Source: Streptomyces sp. Go-475 (GTDB lineage: Bacteria > Actinomycetota > Actinomycetes > Streptomycetales > Streptomycetaceae). Taken from it: DNA of 64,000 bases. Below, piece after piece: positions 63,201-64,000 of this stretch. Below the pieces are notes generated by a model. That model made no database searches, was not told where the DNA came from, and was given only the letters and a program-made list of their open reading frames with translations. How positions within the stretch are numbered: position 1 is the stretch's first letter; every line of letters starts with the position of its first letter. The position numbers and the translations under genes are program-made. The stretch covers positions 930,001 to 994,000 of the forward strand of contig NZ_CP026121.1 of the NCBI RefSeq assembly GCF_003330845.1. Reading direction: 5' to 3'.

Positions 63201-64000
63201 GTGACCACGCTGCACACCGTGCTCCCCGTCGTGTTCGCGGTCTGCGCGGCCTTCAGCAATGCCGTGGCGACGGTGCTGCAACGCAAGGCGGCGCTCACCG
63301 TGCCGCGCTCGGAGGGGTTCCGGGCCGGGCTGATGCTCGATCTCCTGCACCGGCCCGTCTGGCTGGCCGGGATCCTCGCGGTGATCGGCGCCGCCGTCTG
63401 CCAGGCGCTGGCGCTGGCGACCGGGCCGCTGACGATCGTGCAGCCGCTGTTCGTGCTGGAGCTGCCGCTGACCCTCGTCGTCGCCTCGCTGCTGATGCAC
63501 CGGAGGCTGCCGGGCACGGGCTGGCTGGCCATGACGGTGGTGGTGGCGGGGCTGGCGATCGCGCTCGCCGCCGCGTCGCCCACCGGCAACCGCACCCATG
63601 TGGAGCTGGACCGCTGGATCCCCGCGCTCGCCGTGTGCGCGGGGGCGGTGGTGGGCCTCGCCCTGGCCGCCGTCCGCCGCCCGGAGGGCCGGGCCCGGGC
63701 GGCGTTCCTGGGTGCGGCGACGGCGATCAGCTACGCGGTGACGGCGGCGCTGATGAAGGCCGCCACCCACATCCTCGACGACCAGGGGATCCTGGGGTTC
63801 CTCACCGCCTGGCAGACGTACGCGTTCGCCGCGACCGGCGTGTGCGCCCTGTTCCTGCTGGAGAACGCGATGCAGGCCGGTCCGCTGGTCGCCTCGCAGC
63901 CCGCGCTCACCCTCGGCGACGCGCTGGTGAGTCTCGCCCTCGGCATCCTCCTGTACGAGGAGACGGTCCGCTCCGGCTGGTGGCTGCTGCCCCAGCTGTT
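63201..64000 (+). CDS. DMT-type (EamA-like) membrane transporter, 3' end cut by the window
   Basis: At least 266 residues in one frame from GTG 63201, open to the window edge. About nine hydrophobic helices are seen: TVLPVVFAVCAAFSNAVATV, PLTIVQPLFVLELPLTLVVA, GWLAMTVVVAGLAIALAAAS and others, in the repeating pattern of drug/metabolite transporters. The pattern GPLxIVQPLFVLELP and the QAGPLVASQPALTLGDALVS repeat recall the DMT family magnesium/permease-like proteins of actinomycetes. Start is uncertain: a CGGGAG site touches the GTG; GTG 63219 would be an alternative. Substrate unknown. Confidence 0.75.
   Translation, partial: MTTLHTVLPVVFAVCAAFSNAVATVLQRKAALTVPRSEGFRAGLMLDLLHRPVWLAGILAVIGAAVCQALALATGPLTIVQPLFVLELPLTLVVASLLMHRRLPGTGWLAMTVVVAGLAIALAAASPTGNRTHVELDRWIPALAVCAGAVVGLALAAVRRPEGRARAAFLGAATAISYAVTAALMKAATHILDDQGILGFLTAWQTYAFAATGVCALFLLENAMQAGPLVASQPALTLGDALVSLALGILLYEETVRSGWWLLPQL

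Overview
The window looks like a Streptomyces chromosome segment. It is very GC-rich with strong third-position GC bias and many GTG starts. It carries a SapB-type (ram/amf) lanthipeptide locus, a terpene synthase with its P450, a LAL-family LuxR regulator, twin-arginine and lipoprotein signals, a perfect CebR-type operator, and rare TTA codons in two genes. I see no tRNA, rRNA, CRISPR array, prophage or insertion sequence.

Layout. 0.06-2.2 kb: a methyltransferase and a divergent TetR regulator sharing a double operator, then a small lipoprotein. 2.2-6.6 kb: a glutaredoxin-like membrane protein and a secreted chorismate mutase on the minus strand, a 35-bp tandem repeat, and a secreted GH115 alpha-glucuronidase ended by a 19-bp terminator hairpin. 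6.9-12.5 kb: a P450 and terpene synthase, translationally coupled, followed by a large LAL regulator. 12.5-16.0 kb: a membrane-anchored NACHT NTPase. 16.2-18.2 kb: a secreted tandem SGNH esterase under a CebR box. 18.2-27.7 kb: an MFS exporter, then the SapB locus, with ramC-ramS-ramA-ramB on the minus strand and ramR convergent. The 48-residue RamS precursor lies between ramC and ramA. ramB is interrupted by two one-base deletions inside a 138-bp tandem repeat. 28-30.6 kb: a P450 lacking the ExxR arginine and an FAD oxidoreductase. 30.8-34.6 kb: a sugar ABC importer. 34.7-38.1 kb: a GAF sensor and a SpoIIE phosphatase that appear to be one gene split by a one-base deletion in a 90-bp repeat. 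38.7-42.75 kb: a cysteine-containing leader peptide, an ssuCBA sulfonate importer and a flavin monooxygenase. 42.75-49.2 kb: an MltG-like protein, an ABC exporter with a divergent MarR regulator, a C4-dicarboxylate symporter and a PNGase A-like secreted protein. 49.4-53.0 kb: a heterodimeric ABC exporter with one degenerate ATP site. 53.4-64 kb: mostly housekeeping or conserved genes (DUF5709, L31 type B, YdjM-like protein, Ski2-like helicase, acyl-CoA thioesterase, TetR plus divergent hydrolase, DHFR-like reductase, SUKH protein, DMT-type transporter cut by the window end).

How genes work together. The ram genes make, modify, export and regulate the aerial-growth morphogen SapB. The GH115 enzyme and the CebR-box esterase point to plant polysaccharide use. 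The leader peptide plausibly couples sulfonate uptake to cysteine supply. Three single-base deletions all fall inside GC-rich in-frame tandem repeats. They are either assembly errors or natural length-variable sites, and read-level checking would decide.
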